From Wenzhouxiangella sp. (GTDB lineage Bacteria; Pseudomonadota; Gammaproteobacteria; Xanthomonadales; Wenzhouxiangellaceae), in the NCBI GenBank assembly GCA_007694055.1, contig RECK01000112.1, positions 1 through 36,642 of the forward strand: a DNA stretch of 36,642 nucleotides, read 5' to 3'. The number at the start of each line of letters is the position of its first letter. The stretch's first letter is position 1. Of the stretch, positions 8,562 to 19,200 are shown in pieces. The translations under genes were made by a program, and so were the position numbers. Below the pieces are notes generated by a model. It worked only from the letters and a program-made list of their open reading frames with translations, was not told the origin of the DNA and ran no database searches.

Positions 8562-8841
8562 AAGCCTCAACTCTCGCTCTTAGTTTCTGACCTGGCTTGA
8601 AGGTGACCACGCGACGAGCCGAAATCGGAATTTCTTCCCCGGTTTTCGGGTTGCGACCCGGCCTTTGGCCCTTGTCGCGCAGCTGGAAGTTGCCGAACCC
8701 CGACAGCTTCACGGCCTCGCCGGCCTCCAGTGCTTCACGGATGGTTTCGAACCATTCATCCACGAACTCCTTGGCCTCACGCTTGTTCAGCCCCACTTCG
8801 TCGAACAAGGTTGCAGCCAGGTCGGCTTTGGTCAGTGACAT
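8542..8841 (-). CDS. ihfA: Integration host factor subunit alpha
   Basis: 99-aa histone-like DNA-bending protein of the HU/IHF family, partner of IHF-beta in DNA bending, replication, recombination and transcription control. Family marks: N-terminal [20 protein letters not shown], the beta-arm [14 protein letters not shown] with its DNA-intercalating proline, and the [14 protein letters not shown] end. The position directly after pheT (3-base gap) supports the alpha rather than the beta subunit. The SD-like AGGGGATG run precedes the ATG at 8841. Confidence 0.97.
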   Translation of the reverse strand: MSLTKADLAATLFDEVGLNKREAKEFVDEWFETIREALEAGEAVKLSGFGNFQLRDKGQRPGRNPKTGEEIPISARRVVTFKPGQKLRARVEAYAGSGE

Positions 8842-8844
8842 CCC

Positions 8845-11220
8845 CTATCCTCTCAATTTTGCATCAAACCGCGATTGCAGCCCTGCGATCACTTTTTCGA
8901 TCAGCGCATCCACCTCGGCGTCTTTAAGAGTGCGCGAAACCTCGCGAATAATCAAGCCAATAGACAGACTTTTGCAATTCTTTTCGACACCTGGGCCACG
9001 GTACAGGTCGAACACGATAACGCGGCGAACCGATGCGCCGCCTCGTCGCTGAACCTCTTCGACCACGTCCGCCACGGCCACGTCTTCGGCCACAACAAGC
9101 GACAAATCGCGTCGAACCGCGGGGAAGCGCGACACTTCGCGGAACTCCGGAACCTGCCGGCGGGCCAGGAACGCCATGTCAAACTCGCCAACAAAAGCAG
9201 ATTGGGGCCAGTCAAGCCGACCAACCAGTGCCGGATGAAGCTGCCCCAACCAGCCCAGCGGCTGATCGTCGAGCAGCACTTCGGCGGCCTGGCCCGGATG
9301 CAGCCAGGCCCGACTCAGCGGGCGAAACACCACCTTGCCCTTGACACAGTTGAGCTCGAGCAGGTGCTCAAGCTCACCCTTCAGGTCGAAAAAGTCCAGT
9401 TGACGCGGTTTGCCGCTGAAATGCTCGGTCCCGGCATGCCCGGTCATCAGCAATCCCACCCGGCGGGTCTCGGAGAACCCGTGACCCGTGCTGGAAAAAC
9501 AGGTACCCAGCTCGAACAACCTGAAATCATGGTGCTGGCGGCGCAGGTTGGAGCCGGCGGTATTGAGCAGACCCGGCAGCAGGCTGGTTCTGAGCACGGC
9601 CATATCCCGACTGAGCGGGTTGGCCAGCGGCTGGGCGCCGTCGAGGAGCTCAAGACGGGCCAGCTCATCCTCGCCGACAAAACTCCAGGTCATGATCTCC
9701 TGGAAACCGCGGGCAGCCAGCTGTCGACGCAACGATGCCTCCGGCAGCTCCCCTTCGCCAGGAACCCGGATACTCAGGCGTCCGCCCGGATTGCGCGAAG
9801 GCAGCCGGTCGTAGCCATAGACACGGGCCACTTCCTCGATCAAATCCTCTTCGATCTCGATATCACGCCGCGCACTGGGTGCAGTAACCTGCCAGCCATC
9901 TCCATCGGCTTTGACCGTCATGTCGAGCCGGCGCAGAATATCGACAACCTCGTCCCCGGACAGCAGGCTGCCCAGTACCCGGTTCAGACGCGCCAGGCGC
10001 AGCGGCACGGCGCGATTGACCGGCAGCCGTTCCCGATCCAGCGCCTCGATGATCGGGCCGGGTTCACCGCCGGCAATCTCGATGATCAGGGCCGTGGCGC
10101 GCTCTGCCGCACGCCGCTGCAGGGCCGGGTCTACACCGCGCTCGAAGCGATGCGCAGACTCGGTCGCCAGCCCCAGTCGCCGACCGCGGCCAATGATAGA
10201 GGCCGGGTTGAACCAGGCCGATTCGAGGAGAATATCGCGGGTAGCGTCCCCGACCCCGGAATCCTGTCCACCCATGATGCCGCCCAGGGCCAGCGGTCGA
10301 GCGTGATCGGAGATCAGAAGCATGTCCGGATCCAGCGTCACCTCGCGACCGTCCAGCAGGGTCATGCGCTCGCCCTTGCCGGCGCGCCTGACCCGGATGC
10401 CACCCTGCACCTGGGCAAGATCGAAAGCATGCAGGGGCTGGCCAAGCTCCAGTAGGACATAGTTGGTGACATCAACGATGGGACCAAGGCTTCGGATACC
10501 ACTGCGGCGCAGGCGCTCGACCATCCACAGCGGGGTCGCTGCCTTGACGTCGACACCGCGTATGACCCGTCCGATGTAGCACGGACAATCGTCCGGGCTC
10601 ATCAAGTCGATTGACACGGTGTCGTCATGCTCGGCAGCCACCGGGACGATTTCGGGACCGTCCGCCTCGGCGCCGGTCAGGGCAGCCAGTTCTCGCGCCA
10701 GACCTCTGGCGGACAGGCAATCGGCTCGGTTCGGAGTCAGATCGATTTCCAGCACCGAGTCATCCAGACCCAGCGCCGTACTCAGCGATTCTCCCGTTGT
10801 CGCAGAGTCGGGCAACTCCATCAAACCAGTGCTGTCCTCTCCGAGGCCGAGCTCGGGCTCCGAGCACAACATGCCTTCCGAGTGCACACCACGCAGCTTG
10901 GCCGGCTTGATCTTCAGACCACCAGGCAGCACCGTTCCCAGCGTAGCCAGCGGAGCCTTGAGCCCAGCGCGCGCATTCGGCGCACCGCAGACGATGGTCC
11001 GCTCTTCGGTGTCTCCGAGCACCCGGCAAACGCGCAAACGATCGGCGTCCGGATGCGGTTCGGCGGACAGGATTTCACCCACGACCACCCCATCCAGCGG
11101 GGGCGCGACCGGCTCAACCGAGTCGACTTCCAGCCCGGCCAGGGTGAACTTTTCGGCAATTTGCTCGGCATTGAGGTCGGTAGCGACCCACTGCTTGAGC
11201 CAGCGGTAGCTGATCTTCAC
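8845..11220 (-). CDS. pheT: Phenylalanyl-tRNA synthetase beta subunit
   Basis: Beta subunit of the (alpha-beta)2 class-II synthetase; it carries tRNA-binding and editing domains. 791 aa, normal for bacteria. Domain order: N-terminal fold (MKISYRWLKQWV), EMAP-like tRNA-binding domain (about 39-150; VVGEILSAEPHPDADRLRVC), B3/B4 editing domain (about 200-380), B5 domain (about 400-475; SARRDIEIEEDLIEEVARVY), a pseudo-catalytic core, and the C-terminal anticodon-binding FDX-ACB domain (about 700-791; FPAVRRDLSLVV). It follows pheS after 21 bases and precedes ihfA. No leader peptide or attenuator of the E. coli pheM type exists between rplT and pheS. Confidence 0.97.
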   Translation of the reverse strand: MKISYRWLKQWVATDLNAEQIAEKFTLAGLEVDSVEPVAPPLDGVVVGEILSAEPHPDADRLRVCRVLGDTEERTIVCGAPNARAGLKAPLATLGTVLPGGLKIKPAKLRGVHSEGMLCSEPELGLGEDSTGLMELPDSATTGESLSTALGLDDSVLEIDLTPNRADCLSARGLARELAALTGAEADGPEIVPVAAEHDDTVSIDLMSPDDCPCYIGRVIRGVDVKAATPLWMVERLRRSGIRSLGPIVDVTNYVLLELGQPLHAFDLAQVQGGIRVRRAGKGERMTLLDGREVTLDPDMLLISDHARPLALGGIMGGQDSGVGDATRDILLESAWFNPASIIGRGRRLGLATESAHRFERGVDPALQRRAAERATALIIEIAGGEPGPIIEALDRERLPVNRAVPLRLARLNRVLGSLLSGDEVVDILRRLDMTVKADGDGWQVTAPSARRDIEIEEDLIEEVARVYGYDRLPSRNPGGRLSIRVPGEGELPEASLRRQLAARGFQEIMTWSFVGEDELARLELLDGAQPLANPLSRDMAVLRTSLLPGLLNTAGSNLRRQHHDFRLFELGTCFSSTGHGFSETRRVGLLMTGHAGTEHFSGKPRQLDFFDLKGELEHLLELNCVKGKVVFRPLSRAWLHPGQAAEVLLDDQPLGWLGQLHPALVGRLDWPQSAFVGEFDMAFLARRQVPEFREVSRFPAVRRDLSLVVAEDVAVADVVEEVQRRGGASVRRVIVFDLYRGPGVEKNCKSLSIGLIIREVSRTLKDAEVDALIEKVIAGLQSRFDAKLRG

Positions 11221-11241
11221 GAGAGACTCCCTGAGTCAGGT

Positions 11242-12610
<1,369 letters not shown>

Positions 12611-12628
12611 GTCTTGACTCCTCCTCTA

Positions 12629-12826
12629 TTAAAGTTTTGGCAGCATCTGACGAACGGATTTTTCATCCGACTTCGCCACCAGCACGGTGGACCGCAAGCG
12701 CCGCTTGCGCTTGGTGTCCTTCTTGGTGAGGATATGGCTGTGGAAGGCACGCTTGCGCTTGATGCGCCCGCTGCCAGTGGCCCGGAAGCGCTTGGCCGCG
12801 CCCCGGTTGCTCTTCATTTTCGGCAT
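12629..12826 (-). CDS. rpmI: 50S ribosomal protein L35
   Basis: 65-aa basic ribosomal protein with the family opening [20 protein letters not shown] and the central [14 protein letters not shown] region. A strong Shine-Dalgarno AAGGAG lies 8 bases before the ATG, and part of it pairs with an upstream CCTTG in a hairpin at 12837-12851. Confidence 0.98.
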   Translation of the reverse strand: MPKMKSNRGAAKRFRATGSGRIKRKRAFHSHILTKKDTKRKRRLRSTVLVAKSDEKSVRQMLPKL

Positions 12827-12836
12827 TGTAATATCT

Positions 12837-12951
12837 CCTTGTTTATCAAGGGTTTGTCATACCTTCTTGCAGCGTTTCCCAGGGTGCCGACCAAGGGAAA
12901 ACTTGTTTGGCTGCAGTCCAGCTCATTGTCGTTGCCACCCGTTCGGGCGAC
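12837..12951 (-). promoter_or_regulatory. Structured infC-rpmI spacer, candidate L20 operator
   Basis: Three inverted repeats lie in the 153-base infC-rpmI spacer (minus-strand sense). A 7-bp stem with a GAAC loop lies at 12951-12934 (GTCGCCC/GGGTGGC, two G-T pairs). A TTTCCC/GGGAAA stem lies at 12900-12875. CCTTG-ATAAA-CAAGG lies at 12851-12837, whose 3' arm overlaps the rpmI Shine-Dalgarno. None is followed by a T-run, so they are not terminators. The location matches where L20 binds rpmI mRNA in enterobacteria; assigning that role here is inference. Confidence 0.45.
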
Positions 12952-12979
12952 CGGTCTTGCCGCAGTATTTCGCCTGGAA

Positions 12980-13498
12980 TCAGGTCTTTTTCGGTGCCAG
13001 CATCATGACCATCTGGCGCCCTTCCATGCGTGGATACTGCTCCACTGTAATTTCGTCGACCATGTCAGCCTCTACGCGCTTGAGCAGGTCGCGCCCGAGC
13101 TCCTGGTGCGCCATTTCGCGTCCGCGAAAGCGCAAAGTGACCTTGACCTTGTTGCCTTCTTCGATGAAGCGCTTCAAATTGCGCATTTTGACATCATAGT
13201 CATGATCATCGGTACCCGGGCGAAACTTGATCTCCTTGATCTGAATCTGCTTCTGCTTCTTGCGCGCGGCCTGAGCCTTTTTCTGCGTCTCGAAGCGAAA
13301 CTTGCCCCAGTCCATGATGCGACACACCGGCGGATCGGCCTGCGGCGCGATCTCGACCAGGTCGAGCCCCTCTTCCTCGGCCCGGGCCAGGGCATCCCGA
13401 ACTCCCATGACACCGATCTGTTCCCCGTCGGAGCCTACGACGCGCACTTTGGAAGACGTGATGTCTTCGTTGCGCCGGGTCTGCTTTTCACTTGCGAT
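12980..13498 (-). CDS. infC: Translation initiation factor IF-3 with an AUC start codon
   Basis: IF-3 binds the 30S subunit and rejects non-canonical start codons. The frame gives 172 aa only if translation begins at ATC 13498 (then [18 protein letters not shown]). The first in-frame ATG/GTG/TTG codon is the GTG at 13447, which would remove the conserved N-terminal strand aligned with E. coli IF-3. An in-frame TAA sits 4 codons above the ATC, and no ATG, GTG, TTG or CTG lies between. AAAGGAG (13512-13506) is 7 bases upstream, ideal spacing. The rest is typical: [20 protein letters not shown], the Lys-rich linker, and a C-terminal domain ending MMLAPKKT. An AUC start fits IF-3 autoregulation as known for AUU in E. 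coli. Confidence 0.95.
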   Translation of the reverse strand: MASEKQTRRNEDITSSKVRVVGSDGEQIGVMGVRDALARAEEEGLDLVEIAPQADPPVCRIMDWGKFRFETQKKAQAARKKQKQIQIKEIKFRPGTDDHDYDVKMRNLKRFIEEGNKVKVTLRFRGREMAHQELGRDLLKRVEADMVDEITVEQYPRMEGRQMVMMLAPKKT

Positions 13499-13512
13499 GA
13501 GGCTACTCCTTT
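13496..13512 (-). promoter_or_regulatory. infC ribosome-binding site with ATC start
   Basis: On the minus strand AAAGGAG (13512-13506), seven bases, then ATC (13498-13496). This signal fixes the infC start; the same frame has a TAA at 13513-13511. Confidence 0.8.
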
Positions 13513-13534
13513 AACTGATTACTGAAACAAACGC

Positions 13535-15460
13535 CTAATTATCGGCGATTTTTCCCCGACTTGCCACTTCGGCCTGCAAATTCTCTTCCAAAGCGTCTAC
13601 GCTCATGGCCCCAAGGTCGGTGCCGTCACGTCGGCGCACGGCAACCTGAGCGTTTTCAACTTCACGATCGCCGACTATGAGAAGGTAGGGGATCTTCTCC
13701 AAAGTGCGCGCGCGAATTTTATAGCCGATCTTTTCATTCCTCAAGTCTGTCTCGACGCGGAAGCCGCGCTGACGCAAATCACTGGCCACCCGATCGACAT
13801 ATTCGGCCTGGGCATCGGTAATGTTCATGACCACCAGCTGCACCGGAGCCAGCCATAGCGGCAGATTTCCCGAATAATGCTCGAGCAGAATACCGGTAAA
13901 ACGCTCCAGGGAACCCAGCAAGGCGCGGTGCAACATCACTGGACGCTGCTCGCCACCGTCGGAAGTGCGGTAGGTGGCATCGAAACGCTCGGGCAGGTTC
14001 AGGTCAACCTGCAGGGTGCCACACTGCCAGTCGCGACCGATGGCATCGCGCAGCACAAACTCGATCTTCGGCCCGTAGAAAGCACCTTCACCCGGATTGT
14101 AGGTGTATTCCAGACCCATGGCATCTATGGCGCCTTTCAGCGCGCCTTCCAGCTTGTCCCAGGTGGCATCGTCGCCAATCCGGTTTTCCGGACGATCGGC
14201 GAACTTGAGCTTGACATCCTCGAAGCCGAAGTCGCGATACACCGACAGGTTGAGCTCGATCACCTTGCGGCACTCCTCCTCCATCTGCTCTTCGGTGCAA
14301 TAGATGTGGGCATCGTCCTGGGTGAAGTGCCTTACTCGCATCAGGCCATGCAGCGCGCCGGATGGCTCGTAGCGGTGAACCTTGCCAAACTCGGCCATGC
14401 GGATCGGCAGATCGCGATAGCTCTTCAGACCCTGTTTGAACAGGGCCACAGATCCGGGACAGTTCATCGGCTTGAGCGCAAACACGCGCTCGTCCTCGGT
14501 CTGCGTGGTGAACATGTTTTCGCGGTAATTACCCCAGTGACCGGAAGTCTCCCACAGCGCCCGATCCATCACGTCCGGCGTGTTGACTTCCTCGTAGCCG
14601 GCGGCCTCCTGGCGCATGCGCACGTAATCCACGAGTTTTCTGAACAGGGTCCAGCCGCGCGGATGCCAGAACACCGCACCCGGCGCCTCTTCCTGGAACT
14701 GGAACAGGCCCAGCTGCTTGCCAACGCGCCGGTGATCCCGCTTTTCAGCTTCTTCAAGGCGCTTGAGGTAGGCCTTGAGCTGCTTCTTGTCGCCCCAGGC
14801 CGTTCCGTAAATGCGTTGCAGCATTTCGTTGCGGGAGTCACCCCGCCAATAAGCACCCGCCAGCTTGGTCAGCTTGAATGCGCCAAGCTTGCCGGTGGAA
14901 GGAATGTGCGGACCGCGGCACAGGTCGATGAAATCGCCCTGGCGATAAAGGGAAATGGGCTCATCGCTGGGAATGTCGGCGATGATACGCGCCTTGTATT
15001 CCTCGCCCTGGTCGCGGAAAAACCGGATCGCGTCGTCTCGCTCCATCAGCTCCCGGAAAACCGGAAGATCCTCGTCCACGATGCGGGCCATTTCCTGCTC
15101 GATCTTTTCCAGATCCTCAGGCCGGAAAGGCTCATCGCGGGCAAAATCGTAGTAGAAGCCATTCTCGATGACCGGCCCGATGGTGACCTGCGTTTCCGGG
15201 AACAGGCGCTTTACGGCCTGGGCCATGAGATGCGCTGTGGAATGACGAATCAGGTCCACCCCTTCCTCGTCACGGCCAGTAATGATGCGCAGGCTGGCGT
15301 CATCTTCAATCGTGAACCCGGCATCGACCAGCTTGCCGTCGACCTCTCCGGCCAGCGTTGCCTTGGCCAAACCCGGACCGATCGACGCAGCCACGTCGGT
15401 AACCGTCACCGGCTGATCAAAGGACTTGGTATTTCCGTCTGGAAGCGTAATCTGAATCAT
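13535..15460 (-). CDS. thrS: Threonyl-tRNA synthetase
   Basis: Class-II synthetase charging tRNA-Thr. From ATG 15460 the product is 641 aa, matching E. coli (642). Domains: TGS (about 1-62; [14 protein letters not shown]), editing domain (about 65-225) with the [16 protein letters not shown] zinc-like motif and [11 protein letters not shown], catalytic core (about 245-535) with zinc ligands in [17 protein letters not shown] and [13 protein letters not shown], and anticodon-binding domain (about 540-641). A 26-residue upstream in-frame extension to 15538 does not look like TGS. A TACAAT box ends only 7 bases before the ATG, so the long regulatory leader of E. coli thrS is absent and the mRNA may be leaderless. 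First gene of the translation cluster. Confidence 0.97.
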   Translation of the reverse strand: MIQITLPDGNTKSFDQPVTVTDVAASIGPGLAKATLAGEVDGKLVDAGFTIEDDASLRIITGRDEEGVDLIRHSTAHLMAQAVKRLFPETQVTIGPVIENGFYYDFARDEPFRPEDLEKIEQEMARIVDEDLPVFRELMERDDAIRFFRDQGEEYKARIIADIPSDEPISLYRQGDFIDLCRGPHIPSTGKLGAFKLTKLAGAYWRGDSRNEMLQRIYGTAWGDKKQLKAYLKRLEEAEKRDHRRVGKQLGLFQFQEEAPGAVFWHPRGWTLFRKLVDYVRMRQEAAGYEEVNTPDVMDRALWETSGHWGNYRENMFTTQTEDERVFALKPMNCPGSVALFKQGLKSYRDLPIRMAEFGKVHRYEPSGALHGLMRVRHFTQDDAHIYCTEEQMEEECRKVIELNLSVYRDFGFEDVKLKFADRPENRIGDDATWDKLEGALKGAIDAMGLEYTYNPGEGAFYGPKIEFVLRDAIGRDWQCGTLQVDLNLPERFDATYRTSDGGEQRPVMLHRALLGSLERFTGILLEHYSGNLPLWLAPVQLVVMNITDAQAEYVDRVASDLRQRGFRVETDLRNEKIGYKIRARTLEKIPYLLIVGDREVENAQVAVRRRDGTDLGAMSVDALEENLQAEVASRGKIADN

Positions 15461-15467
15461 GATCGAA

Positions 15468-15473
15468 ATTGTA
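15468..15473 (-). promoter_or_regulatory. Putative thrS -10 box adjacent to the start codon
   Basis: TACAAT on the minus strand with a 7-base gap to the thrS ATG. If used, transcription starts at or next to the A of the ATG. The -35 region is poor, so this call is tentative. Confidence 0.35.
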
Positions 15474-15685
15474 CCGTTAACCAGCCCATCGAGTTGAGCA
15501 AAATCCGCACCACCGTTGACTCCCAGGCCACTCACCATGGCACAGCCCGGATCATTTCAAGACAGTGGCGAACCCTCTACAGATCCCTCACCCAGACAGC
15601 AAGACAGGAACAGCTTCAGGACGAAAACGGATGGATACGGAACAGCGCTCGGGACCAACCGCGCACTCCACTGAGCCGGCGTCCA

Positions 15686-15969
15686 TTCCAGCGCTTGCTG
15701 AATGCATCGATTTCAGTGACGAACGCAGCCCAGGAACCGCAGGGCAGGCAGAAGCCATTTCGCAAAGCGAAAGAAGCGCTCGGCTGTCGCCGTCGCCCGC
15801 GTACCTTGATGGTACATGAGGATTCCGACCACCGCCCGGCGCCTGTCGTTCGAAACGGGTCGAATTTGTTCCAGCGCTTTCTGAGGACGTCGATTTCGGT
15901 GACGGACGCAGCGCAGGAACCGGAGTGTACCTTGACGGTACATGAGGATTCCGAGCAGCGCCCGGCGCC
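15686..15969. repeat. Imperfect duplication beside tRNA-Val
   Basis: Two block types occur twice. Block A (57 bases) is at 15686-15742 and 15869-15925 and starts TTCCAGCGCTT. Block B (43 bases) is at 15801-15843 and 15927-15969 and contains GTACC-TTGAT/C-GGTAC, a 5-bp palindromic hairpin. In the first unit A and B are separated by 58 bases holding a second hairpin (TTTCGC-AAA-GCGAAA, 15758-15772); in the second unit they nearly abut. The array lies directly 3' of tRNA-Val on the tRNA strand. No gene is supported in 15461-16007: the long minus-strand reading frame through it starts inside the antisense of the tRNA. Confidence 0.8.
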
Positions 15970-16007
15970 GAAAGCGGCGTACTCAGGAAGGGCTGGGGCA
16001 AATTCGG

Positions 16008-16084
16008 TGGTGGGCGATACTAGATTCGAACTAGTGACCTCTGCCATGTCAAGACAGCGCTCTAACCAACTGAGCTAATCGCCC
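16008..16084 (-). tRNA. tRNA-Val (anticodon GAC)
   Basis: 77-base cloverleaf, 5' end at 16084. Acceptor GGGCGAT/ATCGCCC; D arm GCTC...GAGC; anticodon stem CTGTC/GGCAG with loop TTGACAT (anticodon GAC); T arm CTAGT-TCGAAT-CTAG type; encoded ACCA. A near-consensus promoter lies 17 bases upstream. Confidence 0.97.
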
Positions 16085-16101
16085 GCTACGTCAAGCCGGG
16101 C

Positions 16102-16130
16102 ATTGTAACCAAAAGCTCAGCGCCCAGCAA
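16102..16130 (-). promoter_or_regulatory. tRNA-Val promoter
   Basis: On the minus strand TTGCTG (16130-16125), exactly 17 bases, then TACAAT (16107-16102). Transcription would start near 16095, about 11 bases before the tRNA. The GC-rich sequence after the -10 box (GCCCGGC) resembles a stringent discriminator. Confidence 0.7.
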
Positions 16131-16197
16131 ATATTTTTCACGGCTTCCTGCGTATAAATGACTCAGGCCGGCAAGCGCAGCTTTCGCATCTCATTGC

Positions 16198-16203
16198 TAC
16201 AAT
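16198..16203 (+). promoter_or_regulatory. Putative mfd -10 box
   Basis: TACAAT followed by a GACGGGC stretch, 26 bases upstream of the mfd ATG. No good -35 box at the expected distance. Confidence 0.4.
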
Positions 16204-16229
16204 GACGGGCTGTTGCTCTGATTGCCATC

Positions 16230-19200
16230 ATGTCCGACCAATTTTCCGTTCTCAATCCGCCGCGCGCCAGCGCCGGCGCAACCACCGACTGGCCACTGCT
16301 CGAAGGCCTGAGCCTGGCGCTTGCGATCTCGACCCTGGCCCGCCGCAAGGGTGGCCCGCTGCTGGTGGCCGCTCCCGATGGTTACAGTGCGCGCCAGTTG
16401 CGCGATGATCTCAACCAGCTTGATGGTCCACGCGCCGAATTGTTTCCGGACTGGGAAACCCTGCCCTACGACCTTTACTCCCCCCACCCGGACCTGATTT
16501 CGCGGCGCCTGGATCTGCTCGCTCGCCTGCCCGGCCTTGACCAGGGTATCGTGGTGGCTCCGATCACCGCGCTGATGCAACGCCTGCCGCCGGTGGCCTG
16601 GATCCAGGGCCAGAGCCTGAACCTGAGCGTCGGACAAAACATCGACACGGCTGCATTTCGCACCACCTTGCACGAAGCCGGTTACAGCAATTCCGACCAG
16701 GTCTGGCAGCCGGGACAGTTTGCCGTGCGCGGGGCCGTGCTCGATCTCTGGCCCATGGGCCGACCCGAGCCCTACCGGCTGGAACTGTTCGACGACGAAA
16801 TCGAATCGATCCGTATCTTCGACCCGGAAAGCCAGCGCTCGACGGAGAAGATCCAGCGCATCGAGATGCTGCCGGCCCGCGAATATCCTTTCGATGAAGA
16901 CAGTCGCCAGGCATTCCGGCGTCGTTTCCGCACCCGCTTCGACGTCGATTTGCGTCGCGCCCTGCCCTACCAGGACGTGGGCGAGGGTGTTCACGGCCAG
17001 GGCCTGGAACAATACCTGCCGCTGTTTTTCGACCACACTGCCAGCCTGCTGGAGTTCTTCCCGTCCGAGCATCGTCTGCTGATCATGACCGGCGTGGCCG
17101 AAGCCGCAGTGGAATACGCAGACCAGATCCGTTTCCGGCACGAACAGCGCGGCGGTGACCGCGAGCGCCCGGCGCTGGACCCGAATGAGCTGTTCCTCGA
17201 TGCCAGCGAACTGATTGAGCAACTGAAAAACGATGCCGGTGTTCGCGTCACCCGACGCCAGCCTGCCCGGCAGACCGTATGTGCGCCCGAGTCCATAGAC
17301 CTTGATCACGGCTCGGAAGCGGCCGTGGAAAAGCTCAAGGCGCTGCCCGACCGTATTCTGCTGGCCGCAGACACCGCGGGTCGGCGTGAAATGATCCATG
17401 ACAGCCTGCGCGCCGCCGGCCTGAAGCCGCGAGTGCTCGAGTCCTGGTCAGCATTCCTGAGCGGCGAGGATCACCTGGCCTTGGCCGTGATGCCGGTTTC
17501 CGGCGGCTGCCGCCTGCCCGACCGCGGCCTGACCATTCTGACCGAGTCCGAGCTGTTTCCTGGCCATACCCGAACCATAAGGCGCCAGCGCAAGAGCGGC
17601 CAGGACCCGGAAAGCCTTGTCAAAAGCCTGGCCGATCTGCAGGCCGGCGCACTGGTCGTGCATCTCGAGCACGGCATCGGCCGCTACCTGGGCCTGGAAG
17701 TGCTGGAGATCGGAGACGGCACAGGCGAATACCTGACCCTGGAGTACGAAGGCGGCGACAAGCTCTATGTGCCCGTCACCGACCTGCACCTGGTCAGCCG
17801 CTATACCGGCGCCGATCCGGACCAGGTGGTACTCAACCGACTCGGCTCCGAGCAGTGGAAAAAAACCCGGCGCAAGGCCGCCGAGAAGATCCGCGACGTG
17901 GCCGCCGAACTGCTCAATCTGCAAGCCCGGCGCGCCGCCCGCGAAGGTTACGCTTACGGCCTGGACCGCGGCCTGTATGCCCGTTTTTCGGCTGGTTTCG
18001 AATATGAAGAAACTGATGACCAGCAAACCGCCATCGATGCCGTGCTGGCCGATCTGGCCTCGGACCAGCCCATGGATCGGGTCGTCTGCGGCGATGTCGG
18101 CTTCGGCAAGACCGAAGTCGCCCTGCGCGCGGCCTTTGCCGTTGCCGAGACCGGTCGCCAGGTCGCCATGCTGGCTCCGACCACCCTGCTGGCCGAACAG
18201 CACTATCGCAACTTCTCCGACCGTTTTGCCGACTGGCCGGTGCAGGTCGCCCTGCTGTCGAGAACCGGCAAGCAGACCAGCGCCACCCTGGAAGGCATGA
18301 AGAAGGGCACCGTCGACATTGTCATAGGCACACACAAGCTGCTCCAGAAAGATGTGGTGTTCAAGGACCTGGGCCTGGTCATCATTGATGAAGAACAGCG
18401 GTTCGGGGTGCGCCAGAAAGAGCGTCTCAAGGCGCTGAGGGCCGAGGTCGATCTGCTGACCCTGACCGCCACTCCGATTCCGCGCACGCTGAACATGGCC
18501 ATGGCGGGCTTGCGCGAGCTGTCCATTATCGCCACGCCACCGGCACGACGCCTGGCTGTCAAGACCTTCGTCTCGGAATGGGATACAGCCACCATCCGCG
18601 ACGCCATCAGCCGCGAATTCCAGCGCGGCGGCCAGGTTTATTTCCTGCACAACGAAGTCAAGAACATGCCGCGCATGGTCAGCGAGCTCGAAGAGATGTT
18701 CCCGCGCGCCCGCATCGGAATGGCCCACGGCCAGATGCCTCCCGGCGAGATGGAAAAGACCATGCGCGACTTCTACGCCCGCCGTATCAATCTGCTGGTC
18801 TGCTCGACCATCATCGAAAACGGCATTGATGTGCCCACGGCCAACACCATCATCATCAACCGCGCCGACAAGTTCGGCCTGGCCCAGCTCCACCAGCTCA
18901 GAGGCCGGGTTGGCCGCTCGCACCACCTGGCCTACGCCTACCTGGTCACCCCCCATCGGAAGGCCATGACCCGCGATGCGATCAAGCGTCTCGAGGCAAT
19001 CCAGTCGCTGGAAGAGCTCGGCGCCGGCTTCACCCTGGCCAGCCATGATCTGGAAATTCGAGGCGCCGGCGAATTACTGGGCGAAGAGCAGTCCGGCCAG
19101 ATCGAGGCAATCGGATTCTCGCTGTATTCCGACCTGCTCAACCGTGCCGTCGAGGCACTCAAATCCGGCATCGAGCCCGACCTGGACGAACCACTGGCCC

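Noticed and set aside
8875-10455. 526-codon frame antisense to pheT
   Set aside because: Shadow of a confidently identified gene.
15616-16047. Minus-strand frame beginning MAEVTSSNLVSPT
   Set aside because: This peptide is the classic artefact of translating through a tRNA gene; the remainder is the repeat region.
13877-16078. 733-codon open frame on the plus strand antisense to thrS
   Set aside because: It is a GC-rich shadow of thrS and ends by crossing the tRNA-Val gene; no domains, signal or start signal.
17448-19046. 532-codon frame antisense to mfd
   Set aside because: Mirror of a high-GC coding frame with no recognisable protein features.
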